The notes under the pieces: generated by a model
Told to the model about the DNA's origin: nothing
The model's input: the letters and a program-made list of their open reading frames with translations, nothing else
Database searches by the model: none
In this document: in pieces, positions 25,896 through 35,101 of the stretch
How the letters are laid out: each line of letters opens with the position of its first letter
How positions within the stretch are numbered: the first letter of the stretch is position 1
DNA from: Bradyrhizobium genosp. L
GTDB lineage: Bacteria > Pseudomonadota > Alphaproteobacteria > Rhizobiales > Xanthobacteraceae
Assembly (NCBI RefSeq): GCF_015624485.1
Contig: NZ_CP061378.1
Coordinates: 2,728,001 to 2,792,000, forward strand
Direction of reading: 5' to 3'
Length of the DNA: 64,000 nucleotides
Translations under genes and position numbers: made by a program

Positions 25896-27203
25896 ATGCG
25901 GATTCTTCTCATCGGAATTAATTATGCGCCCGATCTGATCGGGGTCGCGAAATATAATACTGAGCTGTGCGAGAGCCTCGCGGCTGATGGCCACGAGGTG
26001 AGGGTGATCACTGCGCCGCCCTACTACCCGGATTGGAAGATACCCGCGGCTTTTCCGAACTCGTATTTCAAGGCGCGAAACGTCGGCGGCGTTCGCGTGA
26101 CGCGCACACCGATCTACGTGCCCGCGCGTCCCTCCGGCGCCAGGCGTTTGCTCCATCACGCGTCGTTTGCGCTGACCAGCGTAGTGCCGATTCTTCGCGA
26201 AGCTTTCTCCTGGCGGCCCGATATCATGCTGTCTGTCGCCCCCTCGTTGATGTCGGCCGCATTGGTCCCCGTCGTTGCGCGCCGGGTCGGCGCGAAATCG
26301 TGGCTGCACGTGCAGGACTTCGAGGTCGACGCTGCGTTCGACCTTGGGCTGCTCAGCAACGGCTCGCTTCGCAAATCGATGCTCAAGGTCGAGGCGTCCA
26401 TTCTTCGTTCGTTCGATCGTGTTTCGTCGATCTCGTCTCAGATGGTGGGGCGCCTGAAGAGCAAGGGGGTCGCTGCCGAACAAACCGCCGAAGTCCGCAA
26501 CTGGATCGACACCGTCGCGATAACTCCTGGTTCGAAGCGCACGAGCTATCGCGAGGCGTTGGGTCTTGGCGAGGACGACGTCGTGGCGCTTTATTCGGGG
26601 ACCATGTCGGCCAAGCAAGGGCTCGATCTCGTGATCGAAGCCGCTGCGCTCCTCGAGGAGAGCCATCCGCGTATTCATTTCATCCTCGCGGGCGAGGGGC
26701 CACATAAGGCAAGGCTGGTCGAAATGGGCGCCGGCCGATCGCGTGTTCACTTCCTAGGATTGCAATCCAACGAGCGCTTCAACGAACTGATGGCGACCGC
26801 CGACATCCATCTGATCCCGCAAAGGGCCGAGGCCGCAGATCTGGTGTTGCCATCGAAATTGGGGGCGATCTTCGCGTCCGGACGGCCTGTGATCGCGATG
26901 GCCGGGCAGGGCACTGGCCTTGCGGCCGAGGTCGAGGGAGCGGGTCTCGTCATTCCGCCCGGTGACTCCCGTGCGCTCGCATCGGCGATCTGCAGGTTGA
27001 GCGAGGACCCGGCGATCTGCGCGCAATTTGCCGCGGAAGGGCGCAGTCGCTCGATCGAGCGTTGGGATCGCCAGACCATCGTTCGCCGCTGGGCCGACGA
27101 TATGGCCGCAACGCGGGGCCTCGCCGGCAGTGAAGGCGTCGGCCGTGCAAAGTCCGGGCAGAGGTTGCCGCTTCCGGTAGAAGACGCGATTCACTCATCC
27201 TGA
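25896..27203 (+). CDS. WcaI-like GT4 glycosyltransferase
   Basis: 435 residues from ATG 25896 (a TTG three codons upstream is less likely). The opening MRILLIGINYAPDLIG and TAPPYYPDWKIP are hallmarks of the WcaI family of colanic-acid glycosyltransferases. The C-terminal half has ALYSGTMSAKQGLDLVIEAA and IHLIPQRAEAADLVLPSKLG, corresponding to the nucleotide-binding half of GT-B enzymes. WcaI in colanic acid synthesis is believed to add a fucose; that role here is inferred from family similarity and the adjacent fcl and gmd genes. The gene lies 61 bases after fcl. A hairpin follows before gmd, which is convergent. Confidence 0.85.
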   Translation: MRILLIGINYAPDLIGVAKYNTELCESLAADGHEVRVITAPPYYPDWKIPAAFPNSYFKARNVGGVRVTRTPIYVPARPSGARRLLHHASFALTSVVPILREAFSWRPDIMLSVAPSLMSAALVPVVARRVGAKSWLHVQDFEVDAAFDLGLLSNGSLRKSMLKVEASILRSFDRVSSISSQMVGRLKSKGVAAEQTAEVRNWIDTVAITPGSKRTSYREALGLGEDDVVALYSGTMSAKQGLDLVIEAAALLEESHPRIHFILAGEGPHKARLVEMGAGRSRVHFLGLQSNERFNELMATADIHLIPQRAEAADLVLPSKLGAIFASGRPVIAMAGQGTGLAAEVEGAGLVIPPGDSRALASAICRLSEDPAICAQFAAEGRSRSIERWDRQTIVRRWADDMAATRGLAGSEGVGRAKSGQRLPLPVEDAIHSS

Positions 27204-27205
27204 CG

Positions 27206-27239
27206 GAAACGAAAGACCGCCTGTTGGTTGCAGGCGGTC
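27206..27239 (-). terminator. terminator downstream of gmd (minus strand)
   Basis: GACCGCCTG (27215-27223) and CAGGCGGTC (27231-27239) form a perfect nine-pair stem with a seven-base loop. On the minus strand the stem is followed by TTTCGTTT, so it can terminate gmd transcripts. On the + strand it is 11 bases past the WcaI-like gene but has no U-tract. Confidence 0.75.
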
Positions 27240-27309
27240 GCGGATCGAAAGCGTCCAACTGGGGCGCCGCGCGAGCTCGGCGCCCTGAAGCCAAGCTATC
27301 GCCTGGCCG

Positions 27310-28401
27310 TCATTCGTGCCGCGGGAAATACCGGAAGCCGTGCTGCTTGATGAGCTCGTCCCGCTTGGCCGCCGCGAGGTCTTCCTGCATCATTTCTCGC
27401 ACCAGGCTCTCGAACGAGGTCTTGGGCACCCAGCCGAGCTTCTGTTTTGCCTTGGAGGGATCGCCGAGGAGGGTGGCGACCTCGGTTGGCCGGAAGTAGC
27501 GCGGGTCGACCGACACGATGCACTTGCCGGTTGCGGCATCGTAGCCCTTCTCGTGGGCGTCGCTGCCTTCCCAGCGCACACGGATCCCGACCTCGTTGGC
27601 TGCGACATTGACGAAGTCCCGCACCGAGTGCTGTACGCCGGTCGCGATCACGAAATCCTCGGGCTTCTCCTGCTGCAGCATCATCCACTGCATTTCGACG
27701 TAGTCCCGGGCATGGCCCCAGTCCCGCAAGGCGTCGAGATTGCCAAGATAGAGCCGCTCCTGCAGACCAAGGTGAATGCGCGCGAGCGCCCTTGTGATCT
27801 TGCGGGTGACGAATGTCTCGCCCCGGACCGGAGACTCGTGATTGAACAGGATGCCGTTGCAGGCGTACATCCCGTACGCTTCCCGATAGTTGACCGTGAT
27901 CCAGTAGGCGTAAAGCTTGGCCACCGCGTAGGGCGACCGCGGATAGAAGGGGGTGGTTTCCTTCTGTGGAATCTCCTGCACCAGGCCATAGAGCTCGGAC
28001 GTGGAGGCCTGGTAGAATCGGGTCTTCTGCTCGAGCCCGACGATGCGCATCGCCTCGAGGAGGCGTAAGGTACCGAGCCCGTCCGAATTTGCGGTGTATT
28101 CGGGCTCCTCGAACGACACGGCGACGTGGCTCTGTGCCGCGAGATTATAGATCTCATCCGGTTGCACCTGACCGACAATCCTGATCAGGCTCGATGAGTC
28201 CGTCAGATCCCCGTAGTGAAGGCGAAACGGCGGATCCGGCTCGTGCGGATCGAGGTAAAGATGGTCGATGCGGTCGGTGTTGAACAGCGAGGTCCGGCGC
28301 TTGATGCCGTGAACCTCATAGCCCTTCTCGAGAAGCAATTCCGCCAGATAGGCGCCGTCCTGACCCGTGACGCCGGTGATCAATGCTCGCTTTTTAGCCA
28401 T
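27310..28401 (-). CDS. gmd: GDP-mannose 4,6-dehydratase
   Basis: 363 residues from ATG 28401, with AAGAG just upstream; an in-frame extension to 28440 has no ribosome-binding site. It has the NADP loop [27 protein letters not shown](T)S typical of Gmd, and the catalytic Tyr158-x3-Lys162 in [12 protein letters not shown], with an upstream STSELYG segment containing Thr and Glu. It converts GDP-D-mannose to GDP-4-keto-6-deoxy-D-mannose, the substrate of the fcl product. The manC-type gene at the right end of the window can supply GDP-mannose. Convergent with the WcaI-like gene. Confidence 0.95.
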   Translation of the reverse strand: MAKKRALITGVTGQDGAYLAELLLEKGYEVHGIKRRTSLFNTDRIDHLYLDPHEPDPPFRLHYGDLTDSSSLIRIVGQVQPDEIYNLAAQSHVAVSFEEPEYTANSDGLGTLRLLEAMRIVGLEQKTRFYQASTSELYGLVQEIPQKETTPFYPRSPYAVAKLYAYWITVNYREAYGMYACNGILFNHESPVRGETFVTRKITRALARIHLGLQERLYLGNLDALRDWGHARDYVEMQWMMLQQEKPEDFVIATGVQHSVRDFVNVAANEVGIRVRWEGSDAHEKGYDAATGKCIVSVDPRYFRPTEVATLLGDPSKAKQKLGWVPKTSFESLVREMMQEDLAAAKRDELIKQHGFRYFPRHE

Positions 28402-28976
28402 GCAATATCTCTTACGTATTGAAGCGCTGTTCTTACCCAAAAGGCGCCAACGGTGCTACCCAAAGCTAGAGATTTTCGGTCCGATCGTCCGCTAGTATTA
28501 ATGGATGGCGCATGGTTGTCCGAGATCGCCACACCCCGATAGTGGGCCAACGACGCCCAAGTTCTGGTTCGTGGCAGGGAGCGGCGAGAGCATCTTACTG
28601 GCAGATGCTCCCTACCGATACGCTCGTAAACCTAATCCCAAGTCTGCCTCTTTATCCGTCGAGGAAGACGTGTTTTAAGGCGGCCGTGGGCATATTCTGC
28701 TCGTCAAGGTCGGGTTCTTAATGTGCGTTGTCCGAACGAGGGGCGATCTCGAATAAGTCTCCTACGCGTATTTTGCTGGAGGGGCTCGTCCGTCGGTATG
28801 GAGCCCTACGCGGAATGTCTTGCGTCTGGGAGACCGAGAACAACTTGGACGTGAATGATCGGATCTAGCAAGCCAGATCAGTCGGAGAATTGAAGAGCGT
28901 GACTTTCAATAGGTGAGAGTAGCTTAGCTGATCGTGTCACAACAGTGCGATCGACGCGCATGTGCGGGGTAATTCG
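28402..28976. other. 575-base non-coding gap between gmd and methyltransferase
   Basis: No convincing gene: short open frames here lack coding character. The gap is less GC-rich than gmd and contains a perfect inverted repeat GAGCATCT-TACTGGC-AGATGCTC at 28588-28610. The gmd promoter must lie near 28402-28500. It may mark the edge of a transferred segment. Confidence 0.4.
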
Positions 28977-29693
28977 ATGCTTTCAGAAAGATTCGTTGTT
29001 CCCGCCTTCAACGTACATTACGAGGGCGAGTACTCGGAACGAGAACTTGTTTGGCGCCAGATCTGTGCGCGTGACAAAGCCGCGAATCTCCGAGCGTTGC
29101 TTGGAGATCGCAAAGTTGATGCAGTCCTTGAGGTCGGCTGTGGAACGGGGGCGGTCTTGGCTGCGGTAAGGGACGCGGGTGTCGGGCTGTCGCACGTCGG
29201 GGTTGATTACGCAGACCCTTCGGAACATACCGACCCACAGGCAAAAGACCTCAAACTAGGACCGTACGACGGCAAGAAACTTCCCTACGATGATGGCCGT
29301 TTTGACCTTGTCTTCGCGAGTCACGTCGTTGAGCATGTCCCGGACCCTCGCGGGTTCTTGGGAGAATTGGCAAGGGTTTCGCGCCGTTTCGTTTACGTCG
29401 AAGTTCCGTGTGAATTGCACTCGAGGACGTCGTTGTCGGCAATGCAGCGCACATTAAATATCGGTCACATCAATGCTTTCACGCCGGATTCGTTCTTGCT
29501 CCTTTTGCAAACGAGTGGACTCCAAGTAGAGAAAATTGACATCTTCGACCATTCGCTTGAAGTCCATTCCTTTCAGAAAGGACGGCTGAAGGGGAGCGTC
29601 GCGATGTCGCTGCGTCAAGCTCTTCGGAAATTTGACCGAAGGCTGGCTTCACGGGTGTTCACGTATCATTGCGGCGCGCTGTCAACTCGGTAA
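28977..29693 (+). CDS. class I SAM-dependent methyltransferase
   Basis: 238 residues from ATG 28977 (GTG 28962 in the same frame is possible). Motif I is DAVLEVGCGTGAVLAAV (about residues 48-64), followed by HVGVDYADPSE, then FDLVFASHVVEHVPDPRGFLGEL, the Methyltransf_11 signature with His and Glu after the acidic patch. The substrate cannot be told from sequence; it may methylate a sugar or a nucleotide sugar. Base composition is less GC-rich than the UDP-glucose dehydrogenase gene that follows, so it may belong to the same transferred material as the gap before it. It stands alone between two non-coding gaps. Confidence 0.8.
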   Translation: MLSERFVVPAFNVHYEGEYSERELVWRQICARDKAANLRALLGDRKVDAVLEVGCGTGAVLAAVRDAGVGLSHVGVDYADPSEHTDPQAKDLKLGPYDGKKLPYDDGRFDLVFASHVVEHVPDPRGFLGELARVSRRFVYVEVPCELHSRTSLSAMQRTLNIGHINAFTPDSFLLLLQTSGLQVEKIDIFDHSLEVHSFQKGRLKGSVAMSLRQALRKFDRRLASRVFTYHCGALSTR

Positions 29694-30012
29694 TCGAATC
29701 GATTGGTCGAGGGGTCTGGAGGTCTCGAGAGGAACTGACGGGCGGCGCTTCCACAGCCAGGGCTGGAGATTCTGTGCATCCAAGTTCGATCGGGCCGCGC
29801 ATTTCAACAATGGGATGGCTCTCGCTCGAATCTCGGTGCTGGTGAACCGAGTGCAATCGTTGGGCGTGTCGGTTGTACTGATGCTGCGGGACGTCCACGC
29901 GTTTTGGCACCGCTGCAGACCTTATCGCCAAAGCAATCCTTTCACGCCAAGTGAAATGCGTGTTCTAAGACGTCAATAGACGTTCGCCACTTTAGACAGA
30001 CAGGATTTACTT
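29694..30012. other. 319-base non-coding gap before UDP-glucose dehydrogenase
   Basis: A 115-residue open frame crosses this gap but overlaps the methyltransferase and has no ribosome-binding site or recognisable motif, so I treat it as non-coding. It must hold the promoter of the UDP-glucose dehydrogenase gene, whose ATG at 30013 is preceded by AGGA seven bases upstream. No other signal seen. Confidence 0.4.
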
Positions 30013-31347
30013 ATGCGCATTGCGATGATCGGCACGGGTTACGTGGGATTGGTATCCGGTGCCTGCTTTGCGGATTTCGGTCACGAGGTGACTTGCGTCG
30101 ACAAGGATGCGAGCAAGATCGCAGCGCTCCATCGCGGCGAGATCCCGATCTACGAGCCTGGACTGGACGAACTGGTCGTAGCCAATGTGAAGGCGAAGCG
30201 GCTTGACTTCACGACGGATCTTACTGGGCCGGTGGCCGAGGCGGACGCCGTGTTCATCGCCGTCGGCACGCCGTCGCGTCGCGGTGATGGTCACGCCGAT
30301 CTGTCCTATGTCTACGCGGCTGCGCGTGAGATCGCGAAGGCCATTTCCGGCTTCACCGTCGTGGTGACGAAATCCACCGTTCCGGTCGGCACCGGCGACG
30401 AAGTCGAGCGCATCATTCGCGAGACCAATCCCGACGCCGATGTTGTGGTCGCCTCGAATCCGGAGTTCCTGCGCGAAGGTGCGGCCATCCGTGACTTCAA
30501 GTTTCCGGACCGGATCGTCGTCGGCACGGCCGACGAGCGCGGCCGCAAGGTGATGGGGGACATTTACCGTCCGCTGTCGCTGAACCAGGCGCCGCTGATG
30601 TTCACCGCGCGGCGGACCGCGGAGATGATCAAATACGCCGCGAATGCGTTCCTGGCGACCAAGATCACCTTTATAAACGAAATTGCCGATCTCTCCGAAA
30701 AGGTCGGCGCCGACGTGCAGGAGGTCGCGCGCGGCATCGGCCTCGACAACCGTATTGGCACCAAGTTCCTGCATCCGGGCCCGGGCTTCGGCGGCTCATG
30801 CTTCCCCAAGGACACTCGCGCGCTGATCAAGATCGGGCAGGACTACGACGTGCAGCTTCGCATCGTCGAGGCCGTTCTGGCCGTCAACGAGAACCGCAAG
30901 CGCGCGATGTCGCGCAAGGTGAGCCAGGCGCTCGGCGGCACGTTGCGCGGCAAGACCATCGCCGTGCTTGGCCTGACGTTCAAGCCCGATACTGACGACA
31001 TGCGCGAGGCGCCGTCGATTCCGCTGGTCACCGGTCTGTTGGACATGGGCGCGAAGGTGCGCGCCTATGATCCGGCCGGGATGGAGCAGGCGCGCGCCGA
31101 TCTGCCCAGTATCGAATACGCCACGGACGCCTATGCTTGCGCTGCCGGCGCCGACGCGCTCGTCATCGTGACTGAGTGGGTGCAGTTTCGCGCGCTGGAC
31201 CTCGATCGCCTGAAGCAGGCGATGGCGCAACCTGTCATCGTCGATCTGCGCAATATCTATCGGCCGGAGGAAATGGCCGCCGCCGGCTTTGTCTATGAAA
31301 GCGTCGGGCGGACGACGATTTCTGCCGAAACAACGGGCGAGCGTTGA
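30013..31347 (+). CDS. UDP-glucose 6-dehydrogenase
   Basis: 444 residues. N-terminal NAD-binding loop GTGYVGLVSGACFADFG, catalytic cysteine Cys263 in GFGGSCFPKDT, the linking helix with EMIKYAANAFLATKITFINE, and the C-terminal UDP-binding domain with LGLTFKPDTDDMREAPS. It oxidises UDP-glucose to UDP-glucuronate using two NAD+, a donor precursor for acidic exopolysaccharides. Length and motifs are typical of the family (Ugd/RkpK). It is 25 bases upstream of the VanZ-like gene and may share its transcript. Confidence 0.96.
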   Translation: MRIAMIGTGYVGLVSGACFADFGHEVTCVDKDASKIAALHRGEIPIYEPGLDELVVANVKAKRLDFTTDLTGPVAEADAVFIAVGTPSRRGDGHADLSYVYAAAREIAKAISGFTVVVTKSTVPVGTGDEVERIIRETNPDADVVVASNPEFLREGAAIRDFKFPDRIVVGTADERGRKVMGDIYRPLSLNQAPLMFTARRTAEMIKYAANAFLATKITFINEIADLSEKVGADVQEVARGIGLDNRIGTKFLHPGPGFGGSCFPKDTRALIKIGQDYDVQLRIVEAVLAVNENRKRAMSRKVSQALGGTLRGKTIAVLGLTFKPDTDDMREAPSIPLVTGLLDMGAKVRAYDPAGMEQARADLPSIEYATDAYACAAGADALVIVTEWVQFRALDLDRLKQAMAQPVIVDLRNIYRPEEMAAAGFVYESVGRTTISAETTGER

Positions 31348-31372
31348 TTTTAGAGCAAGTCAACCAAAGCTG

Positions 31373-31747
31373 ATGTCCAGAAAGCTAGTCATAGGGGCCG
31401 CTGCAGGAATTCTCGTCCTGATTGTTTTTGCAACATTGTCTCCGATGGCGTGGCGGCCTGTGCTTATCAGCCACATGGAGAGCGAAAATATTGCGGTTGT
31501 CGAGCGATTGCTTGCCTATGCTTTGATGGGTGCACTGATCGCTGTCCTGCTGCCAAGGCGCGCGCTCCTGGCCTATATACTTATCGTGTTGTTGGCGGCT
31601 GGTCTGGAATTCCTGCAGGAGTTTCGTCCCGACCGCCACGCCCTGATCGGGGACGGGCTCCAAAAGGCCGCTGGGGGCGTTATTGGCGTATTTCTCGCCA
31701 ACCTGATCAATGCGAAACTGTTTGGCGTCAAGCACGGCGAAAAGTGA
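31373..31747 (+). CDS. VanZ-like membrane protein
   Basis: 124 residues from ATG 31373; an open frame from 31289 overlaps the dehydrogenase gene and is unlikely. There are about four hydrophobic segments, with LLAYALMGALIAVLLP in the middle and, near the C-terminal end, AGLEFLQEFRPDRHALIGDGLQKAAGGVIG. The E-x2-Q-x4-R-x4-D spacing is characteristic of VanZ-like proteins. Biochemical role unknown; members are often found near EPS genes and proposed to affect envelope processes. No clear terminator follows. Confidence 0.75.
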   Translation: MSRKLVIGAAAGILVLIVFATLSPMAWRPVLISHMESENIAVVERLLAYALMGALIAVLLPRRALLAYILIVLLAAGLEFLQEFRPDRHALIGDGLQKAAGGVIGVFLANLINAKLFGVKHGEK

Positions 31748-31958
31748 GGGCCGTAGAGCAAGTCGTGTGTCTTTCCTGGACGAGACTTGTGAAAACCCGA
31801 TTCGGAGCCGGAATCCTGAGGAGATCCCTATTTTCGAGCTGGCGCAGATCGCTTTGCGAGCCGGATTGGCACCGATCGCGGCGGACGGCGCCGCCGGACC
31901 AGCTATCGGGCGCGCATTGGTCTCCAGCCCAGGTGCGGTGAGCACGTCGCGTGCTCTG

Positions 31959-32060
31959 GTTGGGTTCGGCGATTTTGATAACAACGGTCACGGCGATATT
32001 TTCTGGCGTGAGAGCAACGATGCCGTGACGATCCGGGATAACGGTCAACGGGGCTCGCTC
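31959..32060 (+). pseudogene. remnant of an FG-GAP/VCBS-repeat protein
   Basis: One reading frame encodes VGFGDFDNNGHGDIFWRES followed by AVTIRDNGQ, which resembles the FG-GAP/VCBS consensus GDFNGDGKxDIxW-R-x-x-x-GxVxIW. Only about one repeat is visible. The surrounding residues do not continue the repeat and no start or signal peptide fits, so it looks like a decayed fragment of a larger secreted protein. Confidence 0.4.
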
Positions 32061-32534
32061 ATACGAGTGGTCCTGGTGGAGCCGCGACCGAGGTGGGCGG
32101 CCGACGCGAGCATCCGGTTACGCCACAAAGCGGCATCCTCAAAAAATCCGTATGGCTCTAGAGTTCCTGCCGCGAATGCAATTTATCGGGCGACCGTCGC
32201 AGCGACCCGCTCGAAGGAGCATTTCATTGCACGAGCCGCGCCGCACAGCGTTAGCTGGACGATCTGCATCCAGGCCTGGACGATTGCGAGGCATATCGAA
32301 CAATGGGAGCAGAACAAGTTCTGCATATGTGGGTAAATTTATTCAGAGGAAGAAGAAAAAGACTCAGCCAACCGGTACGGCAGAGCTGAAAATGGAACTG
32401 CGAGAACCAAGCGATAGGCAGCGTGTAGCAATTCGATAGAATGCGCGTATTGCGTGTGCAGCAGTGTTCCATTCTTGTTATCGATCAAATTGCGTACAGA
32501 ACTCGCTGCAAAATGTGGCACCATCTGCACATCA

Positions 32535-32623
32535 TGTCAGCTTGGTGACAGAAGCAGAGCACGTTCGTCGCATATGTGAATCCAATGAATCTGCATCGCG
32601 ACTCTGCAGCGCAAAAATTTGCG
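32535..32623. promoter_or_regulatory. palindromic elements upstream of second phosphotransferase gene
   Basis: Two inverted repeats: TGTCA (32535-32539) with TGACA (32546-32550), spacer six; and CGCAAA (32610-32615) with TTTGCG (32618-32623), spacer AA. They lie about 195 and 120 bases upstream of the ATG at 32730, in a locally AT-richer stretch. Operator function is inference. Confidence 0.35.
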
Positions 32624-32729
32624 TGCAGCGCCACAATGTCGCTCTGATCAGTTCGCACTTTGCGCCGCGCAAGTTGCAAATCACCGCATCGCGATGAGTG
32701 TCACGTGCTCTCGAGACGTAGAGGTTCGA

Positions 32730-34166
32730 ATGGCTGTTGCTGCTTACGGTTCTCATAACACCCATTCCGTCTCTGCCCCTCGCGGCACCGCTCTTCAGAG
32801 ACCGTTCCAGGTTTTCGTCATCGCCGCGGATCTGCTGCTGATCCTGCTCAGCTACGCAGTGGCTTTCGAGCTCTATCACGCTGCGATGACATCCGGCGCG
32901 GACGGCACGTCGACGTCGCTTGGCGCAGGGCTGATCGTCGGTGTCGTATTCGTCGCGATCGGCTATTTCCAGGGCATCTATGACACGCACCGGCTGCTCA
33001 ACCTGATCTGGCAATTGCGCAAATCGGTCGTCATCTGGCTGGTGTCGCTGACCATTCTCGCGGTCGCCGCCTTTCTGTTGAAATCGACCGACAATCTGTC
33101 TCGCGGAACGGTGATCGTCTTCGCCGTCATTGGCGGCGTGGGCCTGATCAGCCTTCGTTTTGCCTGGCAGTTCGCGCTTGGCACGAGCTTTGCCAAGGGG
33201 CGGTTGGTTGACCGCAAGGTCGTACTGCTCAGCCTGAAGCCGCTCGATTTCACCTCCAGCCGCTTCAAGGATTTGCGCAAGAACGGTTTTGACGTGGTCC
33301 GCCATTTCGTGCTCGGCGCCGACAGCGACGACAATCAGTGGGATCGGGAAATCCGCGACGTCATCCGTCAGTCGCGCGCGGCCGATGTCGATGAGTATTT
33401 GCTGGCGCTCGACTGGAATGAGCTGCCGCTGCTGCAGAAGCTCGGCCAATATCTGCGCGCCGTGCCGCAACCCATTCGCCTTCTGCCCGACAATTCGATC
33501 GCGGACCTGGTGTCGCGTCCGTTCCTGCCGGTCAGCGGAACGGTCGCGATCGAGATCCAGCGGCCGCCGCTTTCGGTGTTCGAACGTCTCCAGAAGCGCT
33601 GCCTGGATGTCGGCGTGGCCTCGCTCGCTTTGGTGACGTTGCTGCCCCTGATGATCACGGTCGCGATCCTGATCAAGCTGGATTCGCCGGGGCGCGTGAT
33701 CTTCCGGCAGTCGCGCCGCGGCTGCAACGGCAAGCCGTTCGAGATCTGGAAGTTCCGCAGCATGACGGTCACCGAGAATGGCCAGACGGTCACCCAGGCC
33801 ACCAAGGGGGATCTCCGCGTCACCCGGATCGGTCGTTTCCTGCGGATGACCAGCATCGACGAACTGCCCCAGCTCTGGAACGTGATCCGCGGCGACATGT
33901 CATTGGTCGGGCCGCGACCCCACGCGCTCGCCCATGACAATTATTATGACGAGCTGATCAGCAACTACGTGTACCGCCACCACATGAAGCCGGGCCTGAC
34001 CGGCTGGGCGCAGGTCAACGGCTTCCGCGGCGAGACGCCGACCATCGACCTGATGGAAAAGCGCGTCGAATACGACGTCTGGTACGTGAGCAATTGGAGC
34101 ATCTGGCTGGATTTGAAAATCCTGATCAAGACCGCGACGGCCTTGATCGCCCAGGAAGCCTATTGA
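32730..34166 (+). CDS. second undecaprenyl-phosphate glycosyl-1-phosphate transferase (WcaJ/ExoY type)
   Basis: 478 residues from ATG 32730, preceded by AGAGG; longer in-frame starts at 32619 and 32694 have weaker context. N-terminal membrane segments begin at VFVIAADLLLILLSYAVAF. The C-terminal sugar-transferase domain starts near residue 285 with RLQKRCLDVGVASLALV and carries IFRQSRRGCNGKPFEIWKFRS, DELPQLWNVIRGDMSLVGPRP and MKPGLTGWAQVNGFRGET. It initiates repeat-unit synthesis on undecaprenyl phosphate, probably for the second EPS line, because it precedes the second co-polymerase gene. Clearly paralogous to the 21367-22866 protein. Confidence 0.92.
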   Translation: MAVAAYGSHNTHSVSAPRGTALQRPFQVFVIAADLLLILLSYAVAFELYHAAMTSGADGTSTSLGAGLIVGVVFVAIGYFQGIYDTHRLLNLIWQLRKSVVIWLVSLTILAVAAFLLKSTDNLSRGTVIVFAVIGGVGLISLRFAWQFALGTSFAKGRLVDRKVVLLSLKPLDFTSSRFKDLRKNGFDVVRHFVLGADSDDNQWDREIRDVIRQSRAADVDEYLLALDWNELPLLQKLGQYLRAVPQPIRLLPDNSIADLVSRPFLPVSGTVAIEIQRPPLSVFERLQKRCLDVGVASLALVTLLPLMITVAILIKLDSPGRVIFRQSRRGCNGKPFEIWKFRSMTVTENGQTVTQATKGDLRVTRIGRFLRMTSIDELPQLWNVIRGDMSLVGPRPHALAHDNYYDELISNYVYRHHMKPGLTGWAQVNGFRGETPTIDLMEKRVEYDVWYVSNWSIWLDLKILIKTATALIAQEAY

Positions 34167-34356
34167 GCGACGTTGCAGCGCGCGGCGGGCAAACTAGCTA
34201 ATCCAATCCCGCGCTCCTGCTTCTTGCTGCCCGTTCGCAGACGATGCGTTTTGGCGCGAGAGCAATAGCTCTACAACTTTCCGGATAGTGCTCTGGACGC
34301 CGTGGCGGCGCTCAGCAGCGCATCCGCAGCCGGATGGTCTGCCTCACCGGCTCTGC

Positions 34357-34662
34357 TTAGCCGGGATCGTTCCTGCCCAGCGTTCTCTTCACCAGCCGCT
34401 CGATGGCATGAAGTGCTGCGATTAGCGGCGGCGTGAGGACGAAAAAAGCTCCCATCGCGATCGCCATGATGACGTGCCGCAGCGAGAGCGGCTCGTCGTG
34501 GTCGACCGGGCCTGCATTGTTGTTGTCGATCGACACCGGCGACAGCGCGGTTCTGGCAAGGTCGAGCTGCTTCCGCGGCTTGCGTGGGGGAACCATGATC
34601 AACACGAACAGGACGTTGATCAGCACCCATATTCCCAGGCAGGTCAGTACGGCTGTCAACAT
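34357..34662 (-). CDS. small membrane protein, unknown function
   Basis: 101 residues with two hydrophobic segments (LTAVLTCLGIWVLINVLFVLI at about residues 2-22 and IMAIAMGAFFVLTPPLIAAL at about 65-85) and a basic, polar middle. No family recognised. It is alone between two gaps and is divergent from neighbouring genes. Its existence is supported by codon periodicity and topology but not by a strong ribosome-binding site. Confidence 0.5.
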   Translation of the reverse strand: MLTAVLTCLGIWVLINVLFVLIMVPPRKPRKQLDLARTALSPVSIDNNNAGPVDHDEPLSLRHVIMAIAMGAFFVLTPPLIAALHAIERLVKRTLGRNDPG

Positions 34663-35101
34663 TTCAAACCACCGGAAAAGCCATATGAATATCGGGACAG
34701 CCTAGTTCCCAGATGCTTAAAAAGCATGCGCAAAATCATCGCACTGTCGATCTGCACGCCGTTTTGGTGATTATCGGCTTTATGCGAGCAATTTTCCGCC
34801 CTTCAACCCCGTGAATAGCTGGAAGGCCCGGCCAAGGCAACGCCCAGCGGACCGCATCCGGAGCACTACGGGTGGGCCGTCTCCTTGCGGCCTTAGGGCG
34901 CGCTAAGGAGCTGGCTCAGGCCAGATGGGGCAGGCGAAAACCTGCGGGGCGCGATCCGCGCGAGGCGCTGCGGCCCGCGGGTGCGGTCCGGCAACCGGAA
35001 CTGGCGCTGCAAGCGCAAAAAGGCCGTCGGTTCCGTGGAACCGAGCGGCTGCGGCTGGATGTTCGAACGTCTGGGCGGGGAGGGAACGTGCTTGCGGCCG
35101 C
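34663..35101. other. 439-base gap downstream of second co-polymerase gene
   Basis: No gene seen. It contains a palindrome CCTTAG-GGCGCG-CTAAGG at 34891-34908, about 195 bases beyond the stop of the minus-strand co-polymerase gene. No U-tract follows on either strand, so it is not a canonical terminator. The promoter for the small membrane protein gene must be near 34663-34750. Confidence 0.4.

Larger units (their letters stand above)
31748..32729. other. 982-base gap between VanZ-like gene and second phosphotransferase
   Basis: No intact gene. It contains a decayed FG-GAP/VCBS-like fragment at 31959-32060, and towards the 3' end AT-richer sequence with palindromes (32535-32550 and 32610-32623). 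An open frame of 208 residues crosses it but most of it lacks motif content. It must contain the promoter of the gene at 32730. Confidence 0.5.

Noticed and set aside
29632..29979. 115-residue open frame between the methyltransferase and UDP-glucose dehydrogenase
   Set aside because: It overlaps the methyltransferase end, has no ribosome-binding site, and shows no domain or signal.
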